64,000 bases of DNA. Source: an uncultured Chitinophaga sp. (lineage in GTDB: Bacteria; Bacteroidota; Bacteroidia; Chitinophagales; Chitinophagaceae). Location: the NCBI RefSeq assembly GCF_902168175.1, contig NZ_CABHOU010000054.1, positions 62,001 to 126,000 on the forward strand, read 5' to 3'. Below are positions 9,714 to 20,843 of this stretch, in pieces. Under the pieces are notes generated by a model. The model was not told the DNA's origin. It was given only the letters and a program-made list of their open reading frames with translations, and searched no databases. The position numbers and the translations under genes were made by a program. Positions within the stretch are counted from its first letter, which is position 1, and each line of letters opens with the position of its first letter.

Positions 9714-11243
9714 ATGGAACAGAAAAAAGTAAGAGTACGTTTTGCACCGAGCCCTACGGGTGGCCTTCACCTGGGAGGTGTTCGTACGGTGCTGTTCAAC
9801 TATTTATTCGCTAAGCAGCAGGGCGGCGAATTCGTGCTGCGCATTGAAGATACTGATCAAACCCGCTTTGTAGAAGGAGCGGAGGAATATATACAGGAAT
9901 GCCTTCGCTGGTGTGGCCTGGAGCCGGATGAAGACCCGGTTAAAGGCGGTCCTTACGGTCCTTACCGCCAAAGTGAGCGCAAACCCATGTACCGCCAGTA
10001 TGCAGAGCAACTGGTCAACGCTGGTTACGCCTACTACGCCTTCGACTCCCCCGAGGAGCTGGAAGCCATGCGTGAAGTGGAGAAAGCGAAAGGCAACCAC
10101 GCCCCGCAATACAACCAAACCATCCGCGCTACCATGCGGAACTCCCTTACCCTCAGTGCTGCCGAAACGGCTGAACTGCTGGAAAAAGGTGCGCCACACG
10201 TGGTTCGTATTAACATGCCCGTAAACGAAGAGGTAAGCTTTACAGATATGATCCGCGGTACGGTTACCTTTAATACGTCTACCGTGGATGATAAAGTGCT
10301 GCTCAAAGCAGATGGTATGCCCACTTACCACCTGGCCGTTGTAGTGGACGATTACCTGATGAAGATCACGCACGCCTTCCGGGGCGAGGAATGGCTGCCT
10401 TCTGCACCTATCCACGTACTGCTCTGGAAATACCTGGGCTGGGAAAAGGATATGCCGCAATGGGCGCATCTTCCGCTGATCCTGAAACCGGATGGTAATG
10501 GTAAACTCAGTAAACGCGATGGCGATCGCTTAGGTTTCCCGGTGTATGCCATGAACTGGAAAGATCCTAAAACCGGTGACCTCACAAAAGGTTTCAGGGA
10601 GATGGGCTTTTTGCCGGAAGCGTTTATCAATATGCTGGTTATGCTGGGCTGGAACGATGGTTCCGGTGAAGAAATATTCTCGCTGGACGAACTGATCAAA
10701 CGTTTCTCCATCGACCGTGTTCATAAGGGCGGCGCCAAGTTCGATTTCGATAAAGCAAAATGGTTTAACCAGCAGTATATCCAGAAAACGGATAATGCCA
10801 GGCTCGCTGCGCTGTTGCAGCCAGTGTTACAGGAAAAAGGCATCACCGCCACCGAAGATTTTGTGATGAAGGTAACAGGCCTCGTAAAGGAACGCTGCCA
10901 GTTCGTCAACGAAATCTGGGACCACGGCTTCTTCTTTTTCCAGAAACCAACGACTATCGATGTCGATTCGGTGAAGCCGAAATGGACACCGGAGAAACAA
11001 CAGTTCTTCGAAGAATGGGCTGCCGGCTTCGCCCAGCTACCCGACTTCAACGCGGTCGCACTCGAAGAGAGCTTCAAACAACTGGCAACTGCTAAGGGTA
11101 TCAAACCCGGCGAACTGCAAATGCCTTTCCGCATTATGTTATGCGGTGGCAAGTTCGGTCCGCAGGTATTTGTGATTGCAGAAGCATTGGGTAAGGAGGA
11201 AACGATTGCCCGTATTCAGCATGCACTACCATTATTCGCTTAG
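9714..11243 (+). CDS. gltX: Glutamate--tRNA ligase
   Basis: VRVRFAPSPTGGLHLGGVRTVLFNYLFAK (HIGH motif region), KLSKRDGD (KMSKS-like). Confidence 0.96.
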   Translation: MEQKKVRVRFAPSPTGGLHLGGVRTVLFNYLFAKQQGGEFVLRIEDTDQTRFVEGAEEYIQECLRWCGLEPDEDPVKGGPYGPYRQSERKPMYRQYAEQLVNAGYAYYAFDSPEELEAMREVEKAKGNHAPQYNQTIRATMRNSLTLSAAETAELLEKGAPHVVRINMPVNEEVSFTDMIRGTVTFNTSTVDDKVLLKADGMPTYHLAVVVDDYLMKITHAFRGEEWLPSAPIHVLLWKYLGWEKDMPQWAHLPLILKPDGNGKLSKRDGDRLGFPVYAMNWKDPKTGDLTKGFREMGFLPEAFINMLVMLGWNDGSGEEIFSLDELIKRFSIDRVHKGGAKFDFDKAKWFNQQYIQKTDNARLAALLQPVLQEKGITATEDFVMKVTGLVKERCQFVNEIWDHGFFFFQKPTTIDVDSVKPKWTPEKQQFFEEWAAGFAQLPDFNAVALEESFKQLATAKGIKPGELQMPFRIMLCGGKFGPQVFVIAEALGKEETIARIQHALPLFA

Positions 11244-11267
11244 CACCTCTGAACTCTAAATAGCTAT

Positions 11268-11296
11268 AGCCCCGCAGTAATGCGGGGCTTTTTTTG
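11268..11296 (+). terminator. Rho-independent terminator of gltX
   Basis: AGCCCCGCA-gtaa-TGCGGGGCT then TTTTTTT. Confidence 0.9.
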
Positions 11297-11445
11297 TCCA
11301 ACTGCTATGTATACACCGCGAGCTTAACAACGTGTGACAAGGCTTGTTCCACCCAAAAAACAAAAAGCCCCGCAGCAATGAGGAAACAATTGCTGAAGGC
11401 CGCTATGTACACACCACCATAAAGCTCACCCCGCCATCCCTAAAA

Positions 11446-11475
11446 ACAAAAAGCCCCGCATCTCTGCGAGGCTTC
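11446..11475 (-). terminator. Rho-independent terminator of glnS
   Basis: Minus strand AAGCCTCGCA-gaga-TGCGGGGCTT followed by T-rich TTTGTTTTT. Confidence 0.85.
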
Positions 11476-11491
11476 TGTCTATCTGAAATAA

Positions 11492-13156
11492 CTATCGTTT
11501 CGATTCCTTTGCCCAGGTATCTTTCAACGTAACGGTCCTGTTGAATACCGGGCGGCCGGGCTTGCTGTCTTTATCCACGCAGAAGTAACCTTTACGCATA
11601 AACTGTAAACGTGTACCTTCTTTGGCTTCCAGCAGCGATGGTTCTACGTAGGCATGCTGGATAACAGTGAGCGATTCGGGATTGATATGATCTTTGAAAT
11701 CACCTTCTGCATTACCTACATCTTCTACTTTAAACAGGCGGTCGTACAGGCGCACTTCGGCTGTGGCGGCGTGTTGCGCGCTCACCCAGTGAATCGTGCC
11801 TTTAACGGTAAGGCCACTGTTATCGGTGCCGCTTTTGCTTTCGGGAAGATAAGTGGCGTATACGGTGGTTACATTGCCATCTGCATCTTTCTCGAAACTA
11901 TCGCACTTCACAATGTAAGCGCTCTTTAAACGTACGGCCAGTCCAACGCCCAGGCGGAAGAACTTCTTCGGAGGGTTCTCCATAAAGTCTTCCCGCTCGA
12001 TGTACAGCGTGTTGCTGAACGGTACGGTGCGGCTACCTGCAGTAGTATCTTCAGGGTTGTTCTCTACCTGCATTTCCTCTACCTGTCCGTCGGGATAGTT
12101 GGCCAGTACCAGTTTGATAGGGTCCAGTACGGCCATTACCCTGTTGGCGGTTTTGTTCAGCTCCTCACGGATGCAGAACTCCAGCAGGCTGATGTCGATC
12201 AGGTTATCGCGTTTAGCTACGCCGATCTTTTCGCAGAACTGGCGGATGCTGTCGGGTGTATAACCACGCCTGCGCAAACCACTGATGGTGGGCATACGGG
12301 GATCGTCCCAACCGGTAACATGATTTTCGTTGACCAACTGCAGCAGTTTGCGTTTGCTCATGATCGCGTAGGTCATGTTCAAACGCGCAAACTCGTACTG
12401 GTGGCTGGGGAATATGTTTAATTTCTCTATAAACCAGTCGTACAGCGGGCGGTGAGGTATGAACTCTAAAGTACATACAGAGTGGGTAATCTGCTCGATG
12501 CTGTCGCTTTGTCCGTGGGCAAAGTCGTACATCGGGTAGATGCACCATGTATCACCGGTGCGGTGGTGGTGTGCGTGGCGGATGCGGTAGATGATGGGGT
12601 CGCGCATGTGCATGTTGGGGGCCGACATATCTACTTTCGCCCGTAAAACTTTCTCTCCGTCCTTGAACTTACCTTCGCGCATTTGCGTAAACAGGTCCAG
12701 GTTTTCGGCAGCGCTGCGGTTGCGGTAAGGACTTTCCTTGCCGGGTTCTGTAGGCGTGCCTTTCATGGCGGCAATTTCTTCGGAGGTGGAGTCGTCTACG
12801 TACGCATATCCCTGTTCGATCAGTTTACACGCGAAGGTGTATAGTTGTTCGAAGTAATCGCTCGCATAAAACTCGTTGGCCCAGTTGAAGCCCAGCCATT
12901 GGATATCCTGTTTAATGGAATCCACGTACTCGGTATCTTCCGTAATGGGATTGGTATCGTCAAAACGGAGATTGGTTTGGCCATTGTATTTCAATGCCAG
13001 TCCGAAATTGAGGCAAATGGACTTGGCGTGGCCTATATGTAAATAACCGTTCGGCTCTGGCGGGAAACGGGTAAGCACCCTGCCGCCATGAGTTCCATTG
13101 GCTATATCCTCTTCAATGATCTGTTCTATAAAGTTTAACGATTTTTCCTCGCTCAT
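11492..13156 (-). CDS. glnS: Glutamine--tRNA ligase
   Basis: [53 protein letters not shown]. Confidence 0.96.
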   Translation of the reverse strand: MSEEKSLNFIEQIIEEDIANGTHGGRVLTRFPPEPNGYLHIGHAKSICLNFGLALKYNGQTNLRFDDTNPITEDTEYVDSIKQDIQWLGFNWANEFYASDYFEQLYTFACKLIEQGYAYVDDSTSEEIAAMKGTPTEPGKESPYRNRSAAENLDLFTQMREGKFKDGEKVLRAKVDMSAPNMHMRDPIIYRIRHAHHHRTGDTWCIYPMYDFAHGQSDSIEQITHSVCTLEFIPHRPLYDWFIEKLNIFPSHQYEFARLNMTYAIMSKRKLLQLVNENHVTGWDDPRMPTISGLRRRGYTPDSIRQFCEKIGVAKRDNLIDISLLEFCIREELNKTANRVMAVLDPIKLVLANYPDGQVEEMQVENNPEDTTAGSRTVPFSNTLYIEREDFMENPPKKFFRLGVGLAVRLKSAYIVKCDSFEKDADGNVTTVYATYLPESKSGTDNSGLTVKGTIHWVSAQHAATAEVRLYDRLFKVEDVGNAEGDFKDHINPESLTVIQHAYVEPSLLEAKEGTRLQFMRKGYFCVDKDSKPGRPVFNRTVTLKDTWAKESKR

Positions 13157-13269
13157 ATAACTTTTGGCTTTTTACCGGACTGCAAATGTAAGATAAACTG
13201 GGGTTTTCCTTAACGTCGCGCCTATAACCGATAAAATACTACATTTACAGTTTAACATCAAAAAAGGTT

Positions 13270-13689
13270 ATGGTCAACCCTGTAAATCGCCCGGTAAGGG
13301 TATTGGTAGCCAAAGTGGGACTTGATGGCCACGACCGCGGTGCCAAAGTTATTGCCTCGGCCCTGCGGGATGCCGGCATGGAAGTAATTTATACCGGTTT
13401 ACGTCAGACTCCCGAAATGGTCGTAAATGCTGCGTTACAGGAAGATGTGGACGCAATCGGCATCAGCATACTCAGTGGTGCCCATATGACGGTTTTCCCC
13501 CGCGTATTGGCCATTATGCAGGAAAAAGGCATGAATGATGTACTGCTAACAGGCGGCGGCATCATTCCCGAAGAAGATATTAAAGCACTGAACCAACTGG
13601 GCGTGGGCAAAATATTTCCCCCGGGCACACATACCCAGGAAATTGCAGGCTACATCACTGAATGGACGGCCGCCCACCGTAACTTTTAA
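13270..13689 (+). CDS. Stand-alone cobalamin B12-binding domain protein (methylmalonyl-CoA mutase C-terminal-like)
   Basis: [40 protein letters not shown]: DxHxxG cobalamin motif. Confidence 0.9.
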   Translation: MVNPVNRPVRVLVAKVGLDGHDRGAKVIASALRDAGMEVIYTGLRQTPEMVVNAALQEDVDAIGISILSGAHMTVFPRVLAIMQEKGMNDVLLTGGGIIPEEDIKALNQLGVGKIFPPGTHTQEIAGYITEWTAAHRNF

Positions 13690-13715
13690 TCAGGACCAGT
13701 TTAAAAACCAACGTT

Positions 13716-14492
13716 ATGTACGAAACCATCAAAACGGAACTATCCGGCAACACCCTCGTTATCTCTATTAACAGGCCCGATAAAATGAACGCGCTCAACC
13801 AGCAGGTAATGCAGGAGTTGGCGCTGGCTATCGACGAAGTATACACGAACAAAAACATAAAGAGCGCCATCATTACCGGTACAGGGCCTAAAGCTTTTGT
13901 AGCCGGGGCTGATATCGCAGAGTTCCTCTCTTTATCTACCGAACAGGGTGTAGAACTGGCCAAACGTGGGCATGTTATATTCCAGCGTATTGAGGATTCT
14001 CCTAAACCAATAGTGGCCGCCGTTAACGGTTTTGCCCTGGGTGGTGGCTGTGAGCTGGCCATGGCGTGCCATTTTCGCATTGCTGCCGAAAATGCTAAGT
14101 TCGGCCAGCCTGAAGTGAACCTGGGCATTATTCCCGGGTATGGTGGTACACAACGCCTTACACAACTGGTGGGTAAAGGCAAGGCACTTGAATTAATTAT
14201 GACGGGAGATATGGTGACGGCACAGGAAGCCCTCTCGCTCGGCCTGGTTAACCACGTAGTACCAGCCGAAGAACTGATCGCCAAAACCACCGCCATCCTC
14301 CAAAAGATCGAAGCTAAAGCCCCACTGGCCATTGCCCGCGTAGTAAAATGCGTGAATGGCGCTATGGACAAAGATGTGGATGGCTTCGACCTCGAGATTG
14401 TGGAATTTGGTAGCTGTTTTAGCACCAAAGACCTGCAGGAAGGTGCGGCTGCTTTTATCGAAAAGAGGGCGCCAAACTTCAAAGGAGAATAA
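13716..14492 (+). CDS. Enoyl-CoA hydratase/isomerase family protein
   Basis: INRPDKMNALNQQVMQEL, AFVAGADIAEF, NGFALGGGCELAMACHFRIA. Confidence 0.93.
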   Translation: MYETIKTELSGNTLVISINRPDKMNALNQQVMQELALAIDEVYTNKNIKSAIITGTGPKAFVAGADIAEFLSLSTEQGVELAKRGHVIFQRIEDSPKPIVAAVNGFALGGGCELAMACHFRIAAENAKFGQPEVNLGIIPGYGGTQRLTQLVGKGKALELIMTGDMVTAQEALSLGLVNHVVPAEELIAKTTAILQKIEAKAPLAIARVVKCVNGAMDKDVDGFDLEIVEFGSCFSTKDLQEGAAAFIEKRAPNFKGE

Positions 14493-14557
14493 AAAGTCTA
14501 AAAATGACCCGTCAATTCCTCATTTTCCTGTAGGTTTGTATCCCTAAAATTCAGCAT

Positions 14558-15961
14558 ATGGAGTTCAGAATAGAGAAAGATACGATGGGAGAGGTGAAAG
14601 TGCCCGTGAATGCATATTACGGCGCGCAAACCCAACGTTCTATCGACAATTTCCGCATCGCACAGGATATTAACAGGATGCCCAAAGAAATCATCCGCGC
14701 ATTTGCTTACCTGAAAAAAGCTGCGGCCTTTACTAACCAGGAAGCGGGTGTACTGCCTGCCGAAAAAGCAACCCTTATCGCTAAGGCCTGCGACGAAATA
14801 CTGGAAGGTAAACTGGATAATGAGTTTCCATTGGTAGTATGGCAAACCGGATCGGGCACCCAAAGTAACATGAACGTTAACGAAGTGGTGGCCTACCGTG
14901 CGCATGTAATCAACGGTGGACAGCTTTCTGATAAAGACAAAGTGATACATCCTAACGATGATGTAAACAAATCACAGTCCTCTAACGATACTTTCCCGAC
15001 TGCCATGCACATTGCGGCATATAAAATACTGGTGGAAACAACCATCCCCGGTATTAAAAAACTTCGCGATACCCTGGCTGCCAAAGCAAAGGAGTATAAA
15101 GACATCGTGAAAATCGGCCGCACCCACTTTATGGATGCTACGCCGCTTACACTGGGTCAGGAAATCAGTGGTTATGTGTCGCAACTGGACCACGGTCTGC
15201 GTGCGATCAACAATACCCTGGCGCACCTGAGCGAACTGGCGCTGGGTGGTACTGCGGTAGGTACGGGCATTAATACGCCTAAAGGTTACTCTGAGAACGT
15301 AGCGAAAAAGATCGCTGACCTTACTGGTTTACCTTTCATCACTGCGGAAAACAAATTCGAATCACTGGCTGCACACGACGCTATCGTTGAAGCACACGGC
15401 GCACTGAAAACAGTGGCGGTGAGCCTGATGAAAATTGCTAACGATATCCGTATGCTCAGCTCTGGTCCACGCTCTGGTATCGGCGAACTTTATATTCCCG
15501 ATAACGAGCCTGGTTCTTCTATCATGCCGGGTAAAGTAAACCCAACGCAGTGTGAGGCGCTCACAATGATCGCCGCACAGGTAATGGGTAACGATGTTGC
15601 CATCAGCATCGGCGGCGCCAGCGGTCACTTCGAACTGAACGTGTTTAAACCGGTAATGATCTACAACTTCCTGCACTCTGCCCGCCTGATCGGCGACGGC
15701 TGTGTAAGCTTTAACGATAAATGCGCCGAAGGCCTTGCTCCCATCGAAGCTAACATCAAAAAACACGTAGATAATTCACTGATGCTGGTAACTGCGCTGA
15801 ACACTAAGATCGGTTACTACAAAGCAGCAGAAATTGCGCAGACTGCCCATAAAGAGGGTACTACGCTGAAAGAAATGGCTATCAAACTGGGTTATGTAAC
15901 GGCCGAGGAGTTCGACCAGGTGGTAGTGCCTTCTAAAATGGTGGGCGACATTAACCTCTAG
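14558..15961 (+). CDS. fumC: Class II fumarate hydratase
   Basis: [47 protein letters not shown]. Confidence 0.97.
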   Translation: MEFRIEKDTMGEVKVPVNAYYGAQTQRSIDNFRIAQDINRMPKEIIRAFAYLKKAAAFTNQEAGVLPAEKATLIAKACDEILEGKLDNEFPLVVWQTGSGTQSNMNVNEVVAYRAHVINGGQLSDKDKVIHPNDDVNKSQSSNDTFPTAMHIAAYKILVETTIPGIKKLRDTLAAKAKEYKDIVKIGRTHFMDATPLTLGQEISGYVSQLDHGLRAINNTLAHLSELALGGTAVGTGINTPKGYSENVAKKIADLTGLPFITAENKFESLAAHDAIVEAHGALKTVAVSLMKIANDIRMLSSGPRSGIGELYIPDNEPGSSIMPGKVNPTQCEALTMIAAQVMGNDVAISIGGASGHFELNVFKPVMIYNFLHSARLIGDGCVSFNDKCAEGLAPIEANIKKHVDNSLMLVTALNTKIGYYKAAEIAQTAHKEGTTLKEMAIKLGYVTAEEFDQVVVPSKMVGDINL

Positions 15962-15977
15962 TTTATTAAGGATAAAG

Positions 15978-16013
15978 AAAAAGGCTGTAACCATCAAGGT
16001 TGCAGCCTTTTTA
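15978..16013 (+). terminator. Rho-independent terminator of fumC (convergent region)
   Basis: AAAGGCTGtAACC...GGTTgCAGCCTTT then TT. Confidence 0.75.
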
Positions 16014-16015
16014 GT

Positions 16016-19000
16016 TTATTGTTGTGCCGTTTCTTCTTCCGGCGCTTCGTCATCTTTTTCTTCCAGTAATTCTCCGTTCTTTCCTCTCTTCAGTTTCACT
16101 ACTGGTTTTTCCTGTGTGCCGGTAACGTTGAACGGTATACCGAACAAGCCGAACGGCGGCAGGCCCACCCGCCCTTTCAAATTCAATCTTCCATCAAAAC
16201 TAACCTGCCCCTCGAACCTCGGTTGCAAGCCGGAAATGCGCATCCTGGTACGGTTGATGGTAATGATGTTATTATTGATAGTGGTTTTGATCGTTACTTT
16301 AGATAAATCAGGATCGCTCAGTCCTTCTTTGCCGGTGCTTTTACTAACGGAGTTAAACAAGCGGAAACCTTTCAGTTTGATCTTCTTTAACGTAAGCTCA
16401 CCTCCACCTTTCAAAGAAGGATATACCGGGTCCATGTTTTCATCGAGCCGCCCGCTTAACTGGTAGGTAAGGCCCACAATGCCGCTGGCACTGGCTGCGG
16501 AACTAGCAAGGTCATGGAATAACTTAATCTCATTATACGCGCGTTTGATATCGAATTCGGCCGCGCTGATACGGTAGTCGAACGTGGCTTTACGCGGACT
16601 CACACTTGTATACGTAGCGTCCATTTCTACCGGCGCACCGATGATGGTAAAACCCGTTTTGCCTAATTTGATCTTATTGCTATCTAACCCCACCTGTCCG
16701 TGGAAGTTGTTAATATCGATACCATTAAAATGTACTTTACGCGCCGCCGCATTCAGCACCAGCGATAGATTTGCGGGCACCATTACTACACCGGGAGCGG
16801 AGGTCGCGGCTGTGCCGGCATCGCCGCCGTTCACCATCAGCTCGTCCACTAAAATGTAATTACATTTTACATCGAAGCTGCCTTTTAATGTTTGATTAGT
16901 TTGTGTAGCATAACCAATTACATTACTCAATGCCCCGTTCAATACCAGGTCTGACTTGCCATACGTCGCCTTAAACTGATCGAACCAAACTTTGTCCTGT
17001 TCGAAGCGGAACAGGCCACTGCGGATATAGAACGGTAATGGGAAAAGTTCTGCGTTCACCATTACATCTTTCACCTGCATGGTGCCTTTGTTATGCAGCA
17101 GATGATAACGACCAGCCACCGCATCGCTTTGTGAACCGGCGAATGCAAGATTGGTCTTAATAAAACCCTCTACATTATATCCTTTGATCGCAAACACTTT
17201 GTAAATCTCGCCCAGTGGCAGTATGCCGCGCGAAGTAATGTTGTACCGCAGGTTGTCGAAGTTGTTGAGATCGGCTTTTAGCATGAACGGTTGTCCTTCG
17301 AACTCGAACGATACTGGTTTCAGATCCACTTTCAAAGAACGAAGCGTACCGGTGGTATTGGTGATGCGGGCATCGATGTTTATTTTCTGTAGTGGCTTTG
17401 GATAGTAAGGTGTGCGCACCTCGCCGTTGTTCATGGTAAGGGTGGCTGTTGTTACCGGGAACAGGCGTTTGGCCGGTACATAACTTCCTTTACTGCTGAT
17501 GGCGATGTTCAGGTCTCCCTGCACATCGAGGCTGTCTGTTTTGTAGAACTGCTGCAGATCGGCGAGGTGTAGTACCGATTCCAGCTGCGCATCTACATGT
17601 GGCGCACTGAAATTCTTCAGGCGAAGAAAGCCTTTGATATAGTTACTTAACAGGTTGGCGTTAATGTCATTGATGTTAAACTGTGTATGCGCGTAATTAC
17701 TGTCGGGGCACGACGCCTGTACATCAAACCGTATATCTTTCAAACCCTGCGGCATGCCTGCAAACTTAAAGTAACCGTTGCGCAGCGTAGCCGCTAAGTT
17801 GAAAGCCGGAATGCTGGTCACTACGGTATCAGGGTGATTACGAATACCTTTGTATACAACGCCTGTAGCGTAACGCCCATTTGCATGCAGTCTTGCCTGC
17901 AACCTGCCTTTCAGTTCGGCCGATTGTAATCCGACTGCGCTGCTCCACTTTTCAAGATCCAGATCGGTGTTGAGTTGCGCGTATATCTGTGGCGTGGTAA
18001 AGCCCGTGGTGCGCAGTACTGCGGAAAAGTAATCCTTATCCAGGTTAAAGAATATAGAATCGATATTGATGCGCAGACTGTCGGTATTGAGCTGTGACAT
18101 CGACGAGCGGAAATTCAGGTAAAGGTTTTTGACCGGCACCGGTGCTTTGGCATGTGATATGAGGCCGTTGCGCACGTTGAGGTTAAAAGTGATGCCAGGC
18201 ATTGTGTTGGTTTCGGCAATGTATTCGCCAGCCAGTGTGGCATCCAGGTCGGCTATACCCTGTACCGTTGTTTCCTTCGCCCAGCTTACATATTCGGAAG
18301 GGAGTGCGCTGAAAAAGTCTTGCAGGGCCGACTGTTTGGCCTGCAAACTGAAGTCCATTCTATACCCGTTTTTCAGGAAACCGAAAGCGCCTTTGAAGGC
18401 TACGGGCAGCTCATTTATTTTGATATCGTTTCTCTCGAAAATAAAATCCAGTGAATTGGTATTGATCTTTGTAACGAGGTTGCCATTCAGTTTTTTGGAA
18501 GAGATGTAAGAAGTTCCGCCATAGGAGAGGTCGAAAGCACCAATGTTTATATCGGAGAACAGGTCGAATTGTGCTTTACTTAAATCGCCCTTGCCCGTGT
18601 AGTTAAGGTCCATGGCGCGGATATACATGGGGAGCGAGCGGTCGTCGTAAATAACATTACAGTGTTCCAGTTGTATACGCGCGATTTTCAGCGATGCGCT
18701 GCCACTGTCGGCCGGCTCGCCTGATGTGGATGGCGAAGACTCGTACACGTTATAGTTCGGATGTCCCGCACTATCTACCAGTACATGCACATCGCCTTCT
18801 GTAAGATATATTTCATCAATACCTACTGAATTGGAAAAGAGGGTGGCAAGGTTTACGCCCAGCGCTACTTCTTTAGCCGCTATCAGCGTATCGCTACTGA
18901 AAGGTGCCGCACCTTTCAAACTCACCTCATATAAAGTAAGCGTGAGGGAAGGGAAGTGATTGAAGAAGGATAGTCTTGCCTTCGAAAAATTAAGATCACC

Positions 19001-19141
19001 TTTAATACTATTGTTGGCCCAGGCTTTCACCTTGGTGGTAACCGCGCCGGGAAACAGGAACGGCAACAGGAACAACGCCAGCAACAGCAGGGAGGTAGAT
19101 ATAGAAGTAACTTTCAGGCCTTTTAAAATGGCTCGTTTCAT
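16016..19141 (-). CDS. AsmA-like envelope protein
   Basis: 1041 aa, N-terminal TM anchor, FNHFPSLTLTLYEVSLKGAAPFSSDTLIAAKEVALGVNL, C-terminal LKGFRLFNSVSKSTGKEGLSDPDLSKVTIKTTINNNIITI. Confidence 0.75.
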   Translation of the reverse strand: MKRAILKGLKVTSISTSLLLLALFLLPFLFPGAVTTKVKAWANNSIKGDLNFSKARLSFFNHFPSLTLTLYEVSLKGAAPFSSDTLIAAKEVALGVNLATLFSNSVGIDEIYLTEGDVHVLVDSAGHPNYNVYESSPSTSGEPADSGSASLKIARIQLEHCNVIYDDRSLPMYIRAMDLNYTGKGDLSKAQFDLFSDINIGAFDLSYGGTSYISSKKLNGNLVTKINTNSLDFIFERNDIKINELPVAFKGAFGFLKNGYRMDFSLQAKQSALQDFFSALPSEYVSWAKETTVQGIADLDATLAGEYIAETNTMPGITFNLNVRNGLISHAKAPVPVKNLYLNFRSSMSQLNTDSLRINIDSIFFNLDKDYFSAVLRTTGFTTPQIYAQLNTDLDLEKWSSAVGLQSAELKGRLQARLHANGRYATGVVYKGIRNHPDTVVTSIPAFNLAATLRNGYFKFAGMPQGLKDIRFDVQASCPDSNYAHTQFNINDINANLLSNYIKGFLRLKNFSAPHVDAQLESVLHLADLQQFYKTDSLDVQGDLNIAISSKGSYVPAKRLFPVTTATLTMNNGEVRTPYYPKPLQKINIDARITNTTGTLRSLKVDLKPVSFEFEGQPFMLKADLNNFDNLRYNITSRGILPLGEIYKVFAIKGYNVEGFIKTNLAFAGSQSDAVAGRYHLLHNKGTMQVKDVMVNAELFPLPFYIRSGLFRFEQDKVWFDQFKATYGKSDLVLNGALSNVIGYATQTNQTLKGSFDVKCNYILVDELMVNGGDAGTAATSAPGVVMVPANLSLVLNAAARKVHFNGIDINNFHGQVGLDSNKIKLGKTGFTIIGAPVEMDATYTSVSPRKATFDYRISAAEFDIKRAYNEIKLFHDLASSAASASGIVGLTYQLSGRLDENMDPVYPSLKGGGELTLKKIKLKGFRLFNSVSKSTGKEGLSDPDLSKVTIKTTINNNIITINRTRMRISGLQPRFEGQVSFDGRLNLKGRVGLPPFGLFGIPFNVTGTQEKPVVKLKRGKNGELLEEKDDEAPEEETAQQ

Positions 19142-19320
19142 CTTGAAATAAGGAGAGTTTATCGGAATAAAGTATTAACAGGACTCTACAGGTAGTAACA
19201 AATTGTACGCAGGAATGTTGGCAAAGTTAGCCATTTTAAGCAATCGCGGCTTCATATAGGCAGACGGGTATATTTTATCTGCAGCCAGGCTGTAAATCCC
19301 GCCTATTGCTGTAAATAAAA

Positions 19321-19347
19321 AGGGCGCTCTTATTACAAGAACGCCCT
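19321..19347 (-). terminator. Rho-independent terminator of TauE/SafE gene
   Basis: Minus strand AGGGCGTTCTTgtaatAAGAGCGCCCTTTTTATTT. Confidence 0.7.
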
Positions 19348-19369
19348 CTGAATTATGGCAAAAGAAAAC

Positions 19370-20335
19370 TTATAACCAGGAAAGGATGATGGTGCGCAGG
19401 CTCATTAATATCACGAGTGTACCCACGATCAGCATCAATGGTTTACGCTTGATGCGGCGTACCAGGATGGCTGCAAACGGAGAAGCAATAACACCGCCGA
19501 TGATAAGGCCAACAATTACGTGCCAGCTATTAATGCCGTTAAAGAACAGGAACGTGCTGGCACTGGCCAGTGAAATAAAGAACTCTGCCGCATTTACAGA
19601 ACCGATGGTGTAGTGTACCGTGCGGCCCTGGCTCAGCAGGGTAGAGGTCACTATTGGGCCCCAGCCGCCGCCGCCGATGGAGTCCATAAAGCCGCCGAAC
19701 AGCGCCAGCGGACCCAGGTTGCGGGTTTTGCTTTTCTTCTTTCTATTCTTCAAAGCTTTGGTAATAATGATGATACCAAGTACAAGCAGGTAAGCGCTCA
19801 TAAATGGTTTGATCACATCGCCGTTAATCCAGTCGCTCAGTAACCAGGCGCCGGCAATAGCGCCCACTACACCCGGTATCAGCAGGTTCAGGAACAGCTT
19901 TTTATTAACGTTACCCAGTTTGAAATGCGCAATGCCAGATACCCCGGTGGTAAACACCTCGGCCACATGTACACTGGTACTGGTAATGGCAGGGGATACA
20001 CCCAGGCCCAGCAACATCGACGAAGAAGATGCCCCGTAAGCCATACCCAATGCCCCGTCTATCATTTGCGCGGCTAAACCTACACCAATGAAGAAAAACA
20101 GGTCTTTCGTAAATATCTTGCCCGCTAATACCCCCACCCTGGTTTGCGCATCGTGCGACAAACCATAGAAGTAGGCATATACACCGGCTAACAGCACTAC
20201 ACCGATAACACCTATTATTGCCCAGAGCACACGGTTCGACTTATTTTCCTCGTTTACCAGGTCAATAAGCACTTCCTGGCTCTCTACGGTAGCCTTGCGT
20301 TGCTCAATTTTATCGATCACCTCATTATGCGACAT
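19370..20335 (-). CDS. Sulfite exporter TauE/SafE family membrane protein
   Basis: Multiple TM helices, GAxxxGALGMAYGASSSSMLLGLGVSPA, LFGGFMDSIGGGGWGPIVTSTLL. Confidence 0.85.
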   Translation of the reverse strand: MSHNEVIDKIEQRKATVESQEVLIDLVNEENKSNRVLWAIIGVIGVVLLAGVYAYFYGLSHDAQTRVGVLAGKIFTKDLFFFIGVGLAAQMIDGALGMAYGASSSSMLLGLGVSPAITSTSVHVAEVFTTGVSGIAHFKLGNVNKKLFLNLLIPGVVGAIAGAWLLSDWINGDVIKPFMSAYLLVLGIIIITKALKNRKKKSKTRNLGPLALFGGFMDSIGGGGWGPIVTSTLLSQGRTVHYTIGSVNAAEFFISLASASTFLFFNGINSWHVIVGLIIGGVIASPFAAILVRRIKRKPLMLIVGTLVILMSLRTIILSWL

Positions 20336-20751
20336 ATATTATAGTGCTTGTATAGTCTATAGATATTGTGGACTAAAATAGGCTGAATATCCGGCATCTC
20401 CAAATATTTCAGAAAATAAAAACCGGGGGAAGTGCAGAGGGGTTTGCCTTTGGGGGATATACATGAGTATAAATTTTCAATTGGAAAAGTGCTGAAGATG
20501 GGGCGCGGTGTAGAGAGGAGAGGCCTGTCACTGTACACACCGATAGTAGCAATGATAAGCACGTTGCGCCGCCATGGTTGGGCTCACGCGCCAACAATGC
20601 TTTTTACTGACGGGGTGGTGGGGCTGCAAACCCAATAACAGTGGCTCCGGAAGCTCGTGACTGACACGAAGATTTGCTCTGATGGCAGCATCGTGAATAC
20701 GCAAATCCAACACCGTTGCATCCCGGGCTTTTACTGATGGGAAAAACTGGC

Positions 20752-20813
20752 GCTGTCGCAATCACACCCGCAGGACTAAAAACAGGTTTTACCGTCCGCT
20801 TACCCTCCGCTTC
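20752..20813 (+). repeat. Dispersed 62-bp repeat, copy A
   Basis: GCTGTCGCAATCACACCCGCAGGACTAAAAACAGGTTTTACCGTCCGCTTACCCTCCGCTTC; counterpart at 45435-45495. Confidence 0.85.
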
Positions 20814-20843
20814 TCCTTGTCTTGTCCTTATGCTCAGGCTATA

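Noticed and set aside
9804-10469. 221-aa ORF antisense to gltX
   Set aside because: Shadow frame; no signal peptide or domain, and gltX is unambiguous
11323-11350. AACAACGTGTGACAAGGCTTGTT as a fourth REP-like copy
   Set aside because: Only partial resemblance to the CCGTTG...GTGACACAACGG consensus; not counted
13655-14482. 275-aa ORF antisense to enoyl-CoA hydratase
   Set aside because: Low-complexity Ser/Pro/Ala composition typical of an antisense frame; the sense strand encodes a clear enzyme
20409-20761. Small ORFs in the 20.4-20.8 kb gap
   Set aside because: Overlapping, arginine/serine-rich and coincident with dispersed repeats; treated as non-coding
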